Below, piece by piece: positions 1 to 8,165 of a DNA stretch of 64,000 nt. The stretch comes from Chitinophaga sp. H8 (GTDB lineage Bacteria; Bacteroidota; Bacteroidia; Chitinophagales; Chitinophagaceae). Within the stretch, counting starts at the first letter, position 1. The number at the start of each line of letters is the position of its first letter. Location: NCBI RefSeq assembly GCF_040567655.1, contig NZ_JBEXAC010000001.1:2480001-2544000 (forward strand), given 5' to 3'. Position numbers and translations under genes: made by a program. The notes under the pieces are model-generated. The model was given only the letters and a program-made list of their open reading frames with translations, searched no databases and was not told the origin of the DNA.

Positions 1-760
1 GTGTATAAAAACCACCATCCGTAGCCGCTTCTCCCGGCTGTGCCATCGGGGAGGTGGCCCATCTGCCCGTACGGGGTACCCGCCAGGCCCCTACTTTAGT
101 AAGCTGGGGATATGCTTTGATCGCTATCCGCCAGCCCGAATCATCGCTGAGATGCCAGTGAAATACATTGTATTTGTATTTCACCATATGGTCAATAAAT
201 TTTTTGACAAACTCCTTGGTAAAGAAATGCCGGCTAACATCCAGCATCAGCCCACGCCATCCGAAGCGCGGGTAATCTGTGATGGCCACCGCAGGAATAA
301 CTATCTGTTGCTTACATTCCCTGGCCAGGCTTTCCGGATCAGGGGGCAACATCTGCAGCAACGTTTGCAAGCCGTATAAGATGCCGGCAGGCTGATTAGC
401 ACGGATGACTATCCCCGATGCTTTCACCTCAAGTAAATATCCTTCTGTGCCAATGGTTTTATCTGCTGCTTTATTTAACTGTAATGTAATAGCAGACACT
501 CCTGAGCTGGCCGCAGACACTACTTTCAATGTGTGCCCGGTGCATGCATTAACCTGTTCTGCAAATAATTTCGCTGTTGCTGTTACCTCTGCATTGTTTC
601 CGGTAACAATCTGTGTTTGTGGCTTTACAATAAAACTGCCAGGCATGCTTTTCATACTTACCGGCTCCGGCACAAGAGCTGGCAACGATTGTGCCATGAC
701 ACTGCCTGTCAGCAACAGGATTGTTACCGCCAGGCACAGGGCATTCATTTTTATTTTCAT
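1..760 (-). CDS. GH20 beta-N-acetylhexosaminidase, N-terminal part (cut by window edge)
   Basis: My translation of the minus strand from the ATG at 760 stays open to the window edge, giving about 253 residues. It starts with a signal peptide ending near 'TGSVMAQSLP'. A GH20 N-terminal domain (GH20b-like) follows at about residues 25-150. The start of the GH20 catalytic barrel then appears, with 'YPRFGWRGLMLDVSRHFF' and 'YNVFHWHLSDDSGWRI', both typical of the family. GH20 enzymes remove terminal beta-linked GlcNAc or GalNAc in the periplasm or outside the cell. The catalytic Asp-Glu pair lies beyond the edge. The gene starts 22 bp after the stop of the GH71/99-like gene and is probably co-transcribed with it. 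The family call is firm; the substrate is not known. Confidence 0.9.
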   Translation of the reverse strand, partial: MKIKMNALCLAVTILLLTGSVMAQSLPALVPEPVSMKSMPGSFIVKPQTQIVTGNNAEVTATAKLFAEQVNACTGHTLKVVSAASSGVSAITLQLNKAADKTIGTEGYLLEVKASGIVIRANQPAGILYGLQTLLQMLPPDPESLARECKQQIVIPAVAITDYPRFGWRGLMLDVSRHFFTKEFVKKFIDHMVKYKYNVFHWHLSDDSGWRIAIKAYPQLTKVGAWRVPRTGRWATSPMAQPGEAATDGGFYT

Positions 761-782
761 AACGTCATTATGGATTTAAATT

Positions 783-2579
783 CTATTCTGAAAAGCGGTA
801 ATTAAATCTGCCGGCAGGAGCAACATCCCCATTCACCAGGAAATCCATAATATTGCCATCTTCCTTCATATTGTCAGACCATTTGAATTCAAAATCCAGC
901 TTACCCGCACCCAACATGGCCCGTGGAATCCTTATTTCCAGTTTATTTCCCTGTACAGCGTAATCTACCTGCCCTGCCGCTTGCCAGTTCCAGCCCTTTG
1001 CACTTTTTTCCAGTATAGCTTTACCTGATGGATTTAACCGGTTAATCACCACATCATATCCTTCCCACCCTGTTTCCCTGTTACGGTCAGTATCAATAAA
1101 CAGCCGCATCCAGCCCTTATCAGTAGCAGGTGTCATAGGCGCAGCGGTTTCTACATAACAATAAACATATTTTTTATCCCTGGCCATCCTGGCGGCCACA
1201 ATATCATTTCTACCGGTACTATTGGTGTAATGTTTACCTTTCCATCCCGGATGATCCCGGTGCAGTGTACTGCCCTTATGCGCCTGATATACCGGCATTA
1301 CCTTATTCCATTCTTCAAACTTCCCATCTATTGTTACAGTTTGCGGCGCACTGGCAGCCGGTGGCGGAGGCATTCCTTTAAAACGCCTGATATTACTTAC
1401 CATCTGGTAATAGTAGTTGTCGCCGTGACCACCTTTCATCGGTTCTATATCACGACTGCCTTCTTCACTGAATTCATCAGGGAAGGCATTCTTTTGTTGT
1501 TGCCATTCTTCATATCTGCCTGCAATCCATTCATTCCACCCGGTAATGAAAATACATTCGGGGTCCAGCTTCAGCGCATGTTCCCATTGTTCCTGAAAAT
1601 TGTATCCATGGTTTACTGCGCCTTCCGATGTAATTTGTCCTTTTGCATCGGTATAACTTCTGCCAAAACTGTTCGGTGCATTCATGGCGGTAAGCCCCCT
1701 TTCTTTGGACCAGTTTTGGGCCACTCCTACCGTTACCTGTTCAAATGTGCCGTTCGCCTGTTTTACAAAACCATGCTGGGGATAAATTTCCAGCCAGCCC
1801 CAGTGGTCAGGGCGTTCAGGTCCTTTATTATATACTGGTTGTCCGGGACGGAAAGTGAAAAATGCTTTCATCTCTGCATGCAGCTTTGTGGCAGCAGCAT
1901 CTCCAGGTACTGGTACCAGGCGCTCCGGATAAGCCATGATCAATGGTTTGCCTTTCCAGTAAAACCACAGATCCTCGTATAGTCCCGGCTTATACAGATC
2001 GTTATAAATTTCTTTCATCGCCTTAAGCGTTTCTACAGAGGGGCCAAAGGCCATCATAAAGGCGATCTGCGGAGTTTTAATACCATCTTTACGCGCTGCC
2101 GTAAATGCTTTACAAAGCGCCATATAAGACTCTTTCCAGGTAAGATCCCCATTGGTGCAATCAAAGAAGATAGCATCCACACCAGCATCAGCCAGCATTT
2201 CGGCATGTTTGCGCAATACCCATTCATCTGTATCAATATAATAGCCGAATAATGGTTCTGCCCAGAAATAAGGAGAGGATGCCGTAGGCCATATCGGGTC
2301 TTTAAAATCATGGATAGCTGCTGGTTTACGCGCCAGGATCTCTGACACATTGTAAGGCTCATGATCCTTTGCCTGCAGGGTATGCCAGGTCCAGTAAAAC
2401 AATCCTACAAACTTATCTTTTCTTATCCCTCCTGCTTGTTTGTACTCCGGCAGCTTACGCCCCAATGCATCAGTAGCCGGTAATCCGGCACTGTAATTCT
2501 TCAAGGCAGATTGTGCCTGCACATCACTGCAAAACAATATCAATCCGAATACTGCTCCGCGTAATAATTTTTTTTTCAT
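783..2579 (-). CDS. Secreted GH71/GH99-like glycoside hydrolase with C-terminal CBM9/DOMON-like domain
   Basis: The reading frame is open up to 2642. I choose the ATG at 2579 because it begins a clean signal peptide (MKKKLLRGAVFGLILF...DVQAQS), giving 598 residues. The middle of the protein (about residues 30-430) resembles the GH71/99-like family: 'VGLFYWTWH' near the start, 'DAGVDAIFFDCTNG', and 'FITGWNEWIAGRYEEW', which resembles the acidic active-site stretch of GH99. GH99 enzymes are endo-alpha-mannosidases or mannanases acting through an epoxide intermediate; the Bacteroidota GH71/99-like group is less characterised. The last ~170 residues ('VTIDGKFEEWNKVMP', 'MRLFIDTDRNRETGWEGYD') look like a CBM9/DOMON carbohydrate-binding sandwich. 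It is first in an operon with the GH20 gene. The true substrate is unknown. Confidence 0.78.
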   Translation of the reverse strand: MKKKLLRGAVFGLILFCSDVQAQSALKNYSAGLPATDALGRKLPEYKQAGGIRKDKFVGLFYWTWHTLQAKDHEPYNVSEILARKPAAIHDFKDPIWPTASSPYFWAEPLFGYYIDTDEWVLRKHAEMLADAGVDAIFFDCTNGDLTWKESYMALCKAFTAARKDGIKTPQIAFMMAFGPSVETLKAMKEIYNDLYKPGLYEDLWFYWKGKPLIMAYPERLVPVPGDAAATKLHAEMKAFFTFRPGQPVYNKGPERPDHWGWLEIYPQHGFVKQANGTFEQVTVGVAQNWSKERGLTAMNAPNSFGRSYTDAKGQITSEGAVNHGYNFQEQWEHALKLDPECIFITGWNEWIAGRYEEWQQQKNAFPDEFSEEGSRDIEPMKGGHGDNYYYQMVSNIRRFKGMPPPPAASAPQTVTIDGKFEEWNKVMPVYQAHKGSTLHRDHPGWKGKHYTNSTGRNDIVAARMARDKKYVYCYVETAAPMTPATDKGWMRLFIDTDRNRETGWEGYDVVINRLNPSGKAILEKSAKGWNWQAAGQVDYAVQGNKLEIRIPRAMLGAGKLDFEFKWSDNMKEDGNIMDFLVNGDVAPAGRFNYRFSE

Positions 2580-2786
2580 CTTGTTTAAATGATTTAGCCT
2601 GGTAATAACGTGGATACCTCGCCCCATCAGATCCGCCACCACAAATGATTATATCAAGATAGTATGTTCCTGCTGCTACTCTATCCCATAGTATCCTATC
2701 AGTATGTTCTATTTCCCTGCCAATAATTTCCCTTGATAACACGTTCTATTCTTCCGGTTACCGGCTTTATTTTTTCATAAAATAAA
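2580..2786. promoter_or_regulatory. Divergent intergenic region with GGATA repeat and CCACGTTATTA leader motif
   Basis: This gap separates the GH71/99-GH20 operon (minus) from the retron cassette (plus). Read on the minus strand, 2681-2705 contains GGATACTATGGGATAG, two GGATA units 10 bp apart. Positions 2603-2616 contain TATCCACGTTATTA about 33 nt before the ATG. Closely similar elements occur before the GH106 gene (17047-17067 and 16988-17000) and, partly, before susC (28833-28843 and 28800-28812). I infer a shared cis-regulatory signal; no regulator can be named. Confidence 0.4.
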
Positions 2787-2817
2787 CTTGACGGGTAGTC
2801 GTTTTTTCTTAGTTTAG
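2787..2817 (+). promoter_or_regulatory. Candidate Bacteroidota promoter of the retron cassette
   Basis: CTTG at 2787-2790 and TAGTTTAG at 2810-2817 are 19 bp apart. They come close to the Bacteroidota consensus TTTG-N19-TAnnTTTG, with one mismatch in each element. Transcription would start about 20 nt before the ATG at 2842. This is the only promoter-like sequence I see ahead of the cassette. Confidence 0.35.
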
Positions 2818-2841
2818 AGCTGATTTATATAATGTTAACTC

Positions 2842-5800
2842 ATGAGATTAGTCAGGACAGTGAAACTCTTCTTCCGGGAAGGCAACTCAGACAAAACATA
2901 TGAAATAGACCTGTGTGAAACAGGGCCAGATCAATACCTGGTCAATTTTCGCTATGGCAAACGCGGGAGTACACTCAGGGAGGGCACTAAAACAGTAACC
3001 GCCGTAACACTGACGACGGCTACAGTACTGTTTAATGCGCTGGAGAAAGAAAAACGGAGTAAAGGTTACCGGGGTGAACATGAGGCAGTAGTTACTGCAC
3101 CGGAACTCCCATTCGCCATAACAGCAGATACGGAAGTATCTACAGATATAAGACATAAAGCCATACTGCAACGCCTGGAAGATGCACTTACCGGAAAAAA
3201 CAGCTTTAAAACCACCTGGAAAACTTCCAGGGTAATCTGGAAAGCAGGCGAGTATAAATTGCAGGCAGCCGTGCCTTATCTTATTCAGCTGGCAGAAAAA
3301 GGGGATGCTATGCAGCGCTATGCTGCTATATGGGCACTGGGAAAATGCGGAGATGCCACTGCTGCTCCCCTCCTGACAAGTTATTTTGAAAATAAATCAT
3401 CTGCTGCTAATATCCGCCAGCTGGCCGCCAATGCACTGTTGCTGGTATTGCCTGCCACTGCAAAGGCCCAGCAGCTGCAATATTTTATGCAGGGATTGCC
3501 TGTTGTTTTTCAGGAAGCTATCCGGAAATCTGATACACACCTCATATTGCAATTATTGCAGGACAGGGTGCGGGCAAGATCATTACCCGTATATCCCATG
3601 CTGGAAGAATTGTATATCCTTGCTGCAGATAATGCTGCCGTAAAACAGGCACTACTTATCTTCCTGCAGGAACTGCCATTAAGACCACCCTACTTCCAGC
3701 ATATCCGGCATTTATTCAAACAAGCCGCCTTACGGGATGATCATCAGCTGGTAGCATTGCTGGCAGGGCGGTTTGAAAGGGAGCACGCCATGTTTGTAAA
3801 AAAAACCGCCAACGAAGATCAAACCAATGCTCCCCAGGTATATGTGGAAGAACTGCAGCAATATCTTAAAGCGGGTGCAGAGCTCAAAAAGCAAAACAGC
3901 CGCCTGGCATATTCCAGCAAAACGCGGGATTACCTGCACCGGCAGGTATTACGCCAGTTGCGCCAATGGGGAACGCAGGAAGATATTACTTATGTGCGGC
4001 TGGCTACAGCCTTGTTATTACAATACGATGAAAGCAGGGATGCCACCGCCCCCTATCAAACTACCGGGTATGGCTATCTGAACGGCAGATACACCAGCTT
4101 CACCCGTCAGTATCCTGCACATGCCGCAGCGCTGTATCTGAACTATATACTACAGGGCAATGCACCCAATATGCGTTTGCAGGCCAGTAATAAATTATGG
4201 TATTTTATTCAGGAGCAGGCTGAGCAGGTCCACGCTTCCGATACTTCCAACGTAGAGGATACTGCCCCCAAAACCAGCTTCTTCAAAAAATTGTTTGGCT
4301 GGCTGGGAGGCAATAAAACACCGCCGCCGCCCAAATGGACCTCTCCGGAAAGAACGCCGGAAATGCCACCTGAAACAACACCAGCCCCCACAACAGACAT
4401 TCCCTTTCTTGCCCTGTGGCAACAGCTGCCGGAAGCATTCATCCAATTGCTGATCAAAGGCCGCATGGAAGTGGTTCATAGCTTTGCGCTGGAACAATTG
4501 AAAGCACATCCGGATTACAGAAGGCTGAAAAACAATATGGGAACAGATGTGATCCGCGAATTATTGCTTGCTGCTTTTCCCTTACCACAACAGTATGGAT
4601 TTGAATTAGCGAAAGAAAAATATGATCCGGCTGTACCCTCCCTTCCGCTGATACAGGCCATGCTATACAGCCCCCTAGCTGCGGCGCAGGAGCTGGGATT
4701 ACAATGGGTTACCCAACACCAGACATACTGCTTCGCTGATAATGACTTTATTATTCAGCTGATCTTCTGTCCCTGGGTGGCAGTACAACAATTTGTCAAC
4801 ACACAATTATCCACCCAGGTGGTAACGATAGATAAAGCACGCCTGCTAGCCGGTAAGGCGATTACCTGGCTACGCTCCTTATCCAGGGCTACTCCTGCAG
4901 AAAATGATACCATCCATGAGGGCTGCCTGATACTGGAACAGCATTGCCGCAGCGCATTGGGAGAAGTAGAAATCAGGACAATTGAGGCCCTGCTCCAGAG
5001 CAGGATAGCCGCCAACCAGGCATTTGCTGCCCGGTTGCTGTTGCTGAAACAGCACAGTTTTAATTTTGATGGCGTACCCGATGGACTGTTTCATAACCTG
5101 CTGGCCAATGATTATGCACCGGTAAGAGCAGCAGGCATGGCTATCATTACAGCGATGCCCCCCGAACAGCAGCTTAAGCGGCCTGAATTGATCCTCCATT
5201 GCTGTATTGCCCCTTATCAGGATACCCGCCAGCAAATCAGGTTATTACTGCCGGCTATGATACAGCTGGATAACCGGCTGGCTATCTGGCTGGTAAATGA
5301 ACTGGTGCCGAAGCTGATGCGCAAGGAAGCCTCTGCAGGCATTCATCAGGACATGGCCAATATACTCAGTAACGAGCTGGTGAACTACCTGCATGATATT
5401 AATACTGCAACGGCATTACGGCTGTTATATGCCAACTATCCTGCTGCACAGGAATTTGGTGTGCTGGTGCTGGAAAAATACATCCCCCCTGCTGCGTTAA
5501 GCCTGAAACAGGTTATCGCAACCGGCAATCATGAATTACTCACGGTAAGAACATGGTGCTGGCATTTTTTTGAACAAAACATTGCCCGTATCCGTTATGA
5601 ACGTGATACTGCTATTGCCTTGCTGGATGCTTCATGGGAAGATACCCGGCAATTTGCGAAAACGTTTTTCACCACACAGTTCTCCGAAAATGACTGGACG
5701 CCGGAAACCCTTATCGCTATTGCCGACAGTGTACGTCTCGATATTCAGGCCTTTGGCAGAGAACTGCTGACCCGTTATTTTAACGCTGCGGATGGTACTG

Positions 5801-6162
5801 CCTATCTGTTAAAACTGAGCCAGCATCCCAGTGTAAACATGCAGGTCTTTGCCACTACCTATCTGGAAAGCTATGCTACCAACAACCTGGCAGTTATACA
5901 ATCACTGGAACATTATTTCCGCTCCGTACTTACCCGGGTAAATAAAGCAAGGGTAGCTAAGGATAGAATTTTCACCTTCCTGGAAAAAGAAGCGTTACGA
6001 TCAGCAGCTGCAGCCAGCTATATCGGTAATATCATTACAGATATCTCTGCCACGGTGTCTATTGGAGACAAAGCCCGGTGTATTGCCATCATGTGTACTA
6101 TCCGGCAGCAATTTGATGTACCGCTGCCTATTCACATCACACCAGTAAGGGAAACGGTATAA
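2842..6162 (+). CDS. WGR-domain plus HEAT/ARM-repeat protein, retron-associated (ARM component)
   Basis: A protein of 1106 residues. Residues 1-80 form a WGR domain ('KLFFREGNSDKTYEIDL', then 'YLVNFRYGKRG'), a small fold known from PARPs and bacterial proteins that contacts nucleic acids. The rest is alpha-helical HEAT/ARM-like repeats, clearest at residues 140-210 ('MQRYAAIWALGKCGDATAAPLL', 'ANIRQLAANALLLVL'). A proline-rich linker at about 491-519 splits the solenoid in two. There is no signal peptide, so it is cytoplasmic. It lies 25 bp before the SWIM gene and is probably co-transcribed with it and the downstream retron RNA/RT. This fits the ARM protein I recall from type XIII retrons. 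I infer that it is the effector, or part of the effector complex; no enzymatic motif is visible. Confidence 0.8.
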   Translation: MRLVRTVKLFFREGNSDKTYEIDLCETGPDQYLVNFRYGKRGSTLREGTKTVTAVTLTTATVLFNALEKEKRSKGYRGEHEAVVTAPELPFAITADTEVSTDIRHKAILQRLEDALTGKNSFKTTWKTSRVIWKAGEYKLQAAVPYLIQLAEKGDAMQRYAAIWALGKCGDATAAPLLTSYFENKSSAANIRQLAANALLLVLPATAKAQQLQYFMQGLPVVFQEAIRKSDTHLILQLLQDRVRARSLPVYPMLEELYILAADNAAVKQALLIFLQELPLRPPYFQHIRHLFKQAALRDDHQLVALLAGRFEREHAMFVKKTANEDQTNAPQVYVEELQQYLKAGAELKKQNSRLAYSSKTRDYLHRQVLRQLRQWGTQEDITYVRLATALLLQYDESRDATAPYQTTGYGYLNGRYTSFTRQYPAHAAALYLNYILQGNAPNMRLQASNKLWYFIQEQAEQVHASDTSNVEDTAPKTSFFKKLFGWLGGNKTPPPPKWTSPERTPEMPPETTPAPTTDIPFLALWQQLPEAFIQLLIKGRMEVVHSFALEQLKAHPDYRRLKNNMGTDVIRELLLAAFPLPQQYGFELAKEKYDPAVPSLPLIQAMLYSPLAAAQELGLQWVTQHQTYCFADNDFIIQLIFCPWVAVQQFVNTQLSTQVVTIDKARLLAGKAITWLRSLSRATPAENDTIHEGCLILEQHCRSALGEVEIRTIEALLQSRIAANQAFAARLLLLKQHSFNFDGVPDGLFHNLLANDYAPVRAAGMAIITAMPPEQQLKRPELILHCCIAPYQDTRQQIRLLLPAMIQLDNRLAIWLVNELVPKLMRKEASAGIHQDMANILSNELVNYLHDINTATALRLLYANYPAAQEFGVLVLEKYIPPAALSLKQVIATGNHELLTVRTWCWHFFEQNIARIRYERDTAIALLDASWEDTRQFAKTFFTTQFSENDWTPETLIAIADSVRLDIQAFGRELLTRYFNAADGTAYLLKLSQHPSVNMQVFATTYLESYATNNLAVIQSLEHYFRSVLTRVNKARVAKDRIFTFLEKEALRSAAAASYIGNIITDISATVSIGDKARCIAIMCTIRQQFDVPLPIHITPVRETV

Positions 6163-6187
6163 GCAACGATCTTAAAAGCACGCAACC

Positions 6188-7828
6188 ATGTTATTCAATT
6201 ACAGATATAGCGGTCAGTCACAGGTATATAGCAATGCTACTTCGGCAGGCATTTCTTTTTCCCCGGATACCCGCCGGGATCCTACCTTCTTTGTTGGCAG
6301 GCTGCATAAAAAGATAGCCTTCCGGGAAGCGATCTCCGCATTACATGATGTGGTGGTAGCAGATGCCAGGTTTAAACCCAAAGATAAAACTGCTTATAAA
6401 GAATGGGCAGCACAGCAGGAAAGCCTGTGGCTGGCAGAATATATGCAGGGATATGATGCGCAGGCAGCGAATAACCGTATTGCTGAAATAAGAGGCACAT
6501 TGAGGGATATTGCTGTCGAGCGGGAACAGCTCATGAGCCCTTTTTATAAAGCCCGCCGGAACTATTTCGAATATCTTTATCAAAAAGACAGGGACGCCTG
6601 GTTTGTGCTTGACCCCGTCATCAGCGTGCATCCGGACGAAGTATTCTTTGAATGCTTCAGCCAGGATGAATCCAGCTATGGTAAGTTAAGTGCCAGCTAC
6701 AATGTGTTTAAAGAGATCAGTGATTTTAAATGCGGCACTACTAACATTGATTATTCAGCCGGCCTGTATAATGAGTTTCAAAAAATAAGGGATTATAAGG
6801 AAACAGATTTCAAAATAGATCCCGCAGGTTTTTCCATACAAACATCGCAGGAAGAGCTGTACCACGAAGTAAAAATAGACCTGCCTGATAGCTGGGTACG
6901 TGGTTTTTTACAGGTAAGTGCTGCCATGACACTGCCTGCGGTGAGTTTTGACCTGCATCCCATGGATGTATACAATTTCTGTTTATGGCTGCGCCGGTTT
7001 AAAGAAAAACATGGTCCCCGTTCTATACGCTATGTGCTGGAGCCAGGAAAACCGGTACGTGCCATCTTTGAGCCCTGGAATAAAGAAATAGTGTGTGCAC
7101 GGTCCGTTTACCAGGGGCCACAACGCCGGGAAATAAGGATATGGGGGCGTCGCCGGTTGCTGATACTGGAACGCTTAATACCGGTTGCCAAAAAGTTTAC
7201 CGTACACCTTACCGGCACTGGCCTTCCCTCTTTTTACATTGCCGATCTGGGAGACATGCAGTTTACACTCGGCCTTTCCGGCTGGACAGCCAATGACTGG
7301 TCACGCGCCGGACAGTTTGACCTCATGGCTCCCAGGGCCATCGTGGATGACAAAGCTTGTTTACGCACCCTTTCCTTTTTACAAAGTAAATGGATGGCCA
7401 CCCCGGAAACAATCGTCGCAGGTACCGGACTTGATAAAGCTACCGTGTTAGGTGCCCTGGGCATTTATACGCAGGCAGGGAAAGTAATCCTGGACCTGCA
7501 CACCGGGCAGTACCGCTTCCGGGAGCTAAGCCGTGATCCGCTTCCCCTGGAAGCATTGCGGTTTGCCAATCCCCTGGAAGCAGCCGCTTCCAGATGGGTG
7601 GATGAACAATGTGTAACATTCACTGCGCAGGATATTCCGGACGTGGGTTTGCAACTGAGTGGAGCAGTGAAAAGCCCCTCCCGTACTTACCACCCCGTTA
7701 TAGTAATAGATGAAGATAAAAAACTGAGTGAAGCACATTGTGACTGCCATCATTATTATACCAACAAGTTGTACAAAGGGCCATGCGAACATATGCTGGC
7801 ACTGCGTATGGCTTATGCAAGAAAATAA
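6188..7828 (+). CDS. Winged-helix/SWIM zinc-finger protein, retron-associated (WH-SWIM component)
   Basis: A protein of 546 residues with no signal peptide. The C-terminus carries a SWIM zinc finger: Cys518, Cys520, Cys533 and His535 (CDC...GPCEH), matching the CxC...CxH signature of this DNA- or protein-binding fold. Before it, residues ~388-448 ('LRTLSFLQSKWMATPETI', 'VLGALGIYTQAGKVIL') look like a winged helix. Residues 90-135 are a charged helical stretch. The N-terminal ~380 residues match nothing I recognise. It sits between the WGR-HEAT gene (25-bp gap) and the retron ncRNA, in one direction. The winged helix plus SWIM arrangement agrees with the 'WHSWIM' component I remember for type XIII retrons. 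SWIM proteins also occur in MoxR/VWA gene clusters, but no such partners are present here. Confidence 0.8.
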   Translation: MLFNYRYSGQSQVYSNATSAGISFSPDTRRDPTFFVGRLHKKIAFREAISALHDVVVADARFKPKDKTAYKEWAAQQESLWLAEYMQGYDAQAANNRIAEIRGTLRDIAVEREQLMSPFYKARRNYFEYLYQKDRDAWFVLDPVISVHPDEVFFECFSQDESSYGKLSASYNVFKEISDFKCGTTNIDYSAGLYNEFQKIRDYKETDFKIDPAGFSIQTSQEELYHEVKIDLPDSWVRGFLQVSAAMTLPAVSFDLHPMDVYNFCLWLRRFKEKHGPRSIRYVLEPGKPVRAIFEPWNKEIVCARSVYQGPQRREIRIWGRRRLLILERLIPVAKKFTVHLTGTGLPSFYIADLGDMQFTLGLSGWTANDWSRAGQFDLMAPRAIVDDKACLRTLSFLQSKWMATPETIVAGTGLDKATVLGALGIYTQAGKVILDLHTGQYRFRELSRDPLPLEALRFANPLEAAASRWVDEQCVTFTAQDIPDVGLQLSGAVKSPSRTYHPVIVIDEDKKLSEAHCDCHHYYTNKLYKGPCEHMLALRMAYARK

Positions 7829-7895
7829 TTAACGCCGGAAATTCCGGATTGGAAATAAAGTTATATCTTGCCAGCTCTTAATGACAATGTTCTTT

Positions 7896-7907
7896 GTAAA
7901 GAGGAAA
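7896..7907 (+). repeat. Retron a1 repeat (core)
   Basis: GTAAAGAGGAAA, perfectly complementary to 8114-8125. The pairing resumes outwards at 7885-7890 after a small internal loop (TCTTT against TTT). Confidence 0.85.
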
Positions 7908-7999
7908 TGATTGCACTTGCGCCCGTAAAAGGGACGAATGATGTTTCGTCATTCAGGTAACATGACTATACATGCTTCACTAAATGCAATCTTTACTTT

Positions 8000-8073
8000 G
8001 GGAGGGGCGTACCATAGCAGGATTTTCGGTACGATCCCCGGGGGATATCATCCTGCTATGGTACGCCCCTCCC
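8000..8073 (+). repeat. msd long hairpin (24-bp perfect stem)
   Basis: Arms at 8000-8023 and 8050-8073 are exact reverse complements, starting GGGAGGGGCG and ending CGCCCCTCCC. The 26-nt loop contains a second, GC-rich palindrome at 8034-8046. This is the expected template for the branched msDNA. Confidence 0.85.
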
Positions 8074-8113
8074 TGGAGTTGATTGATTTAGTCAATGGTT
8101 TGCACGAAGGGCC

Positions 8114-8125
8114 TTTCCTCTTTAC
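8114..8125 (+). repeat. Retron a2 repeat (core)
   Basis: TTTCCTCTTTAC, the complement of the a1 core. It ends 40 bp before the RT start codon. Confidence 0.85.
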
Positions 8126-8165
8126 TTTACATTGCTCCTGATGAGCCGGCGCAAATACACCTACT

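Larger units (their letters stand above)
7885..8134 (+). ncRNA. Retron msr-msd non-coding RNA
   Basis: The 337-bp gap before the reverse transcriptase holds a complete retron-type RNA. The ends pair: CAATGT 7885-7890 with ACATTG 8129-8134, then GTAAAGAGGAAA 7896-7907 with its exact complement at 8114-8125. These are the a1/a2 repeats that close the msr-msd structure. The msr part holds a small hairpin (GACGAA 7933-7938 with TTCGTC 7945-7950, or a register with GAATGA/TCATTC). The msd is a 24-bp perfect stem, 8000-8023 with 8050-8073, whose loop contains ATCCCC-G-GGGGAT. A 5-bp hairpin follows at 8082-8096. The branching guanosine cannot be fixed by eye, but it should lie just inside a1. The RNA is in the usual place, directly upstream of the RT. 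Confidence 0.88.

Noticed and set aside
152..779. Plus-strand ORFs opposite the left-edge GH20 gene
   Set aside because: The minus strand gives a continuous GH20 protein with signal peptide to the window edge. The plus-strand ORFs are its shadows.
1230..1982. 250-codon plus-strand ORF inside the GH71/99-like gene
   Set aside because: It is rich in Cys, His and Tyr with no family resemblance, and is fully antisense to a well-recognised hydrolase.
4318..4398. Proline-codon-rich stretch that looks like a short tandem repeat
   Set aside because: It is an in-frame Pro/Thr/Glu linker of the WGR-HEAT protein, not a DNA repeat element.
7938..8141. 67-codon plus-strand ORF across the retron ncRNA
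   Set aside because: It runs through the a1/a2-enclosed structure and encodes both arms of the msd hairpin. The base pairing explains the sequence; there is no protein-like composition or ribosome site.
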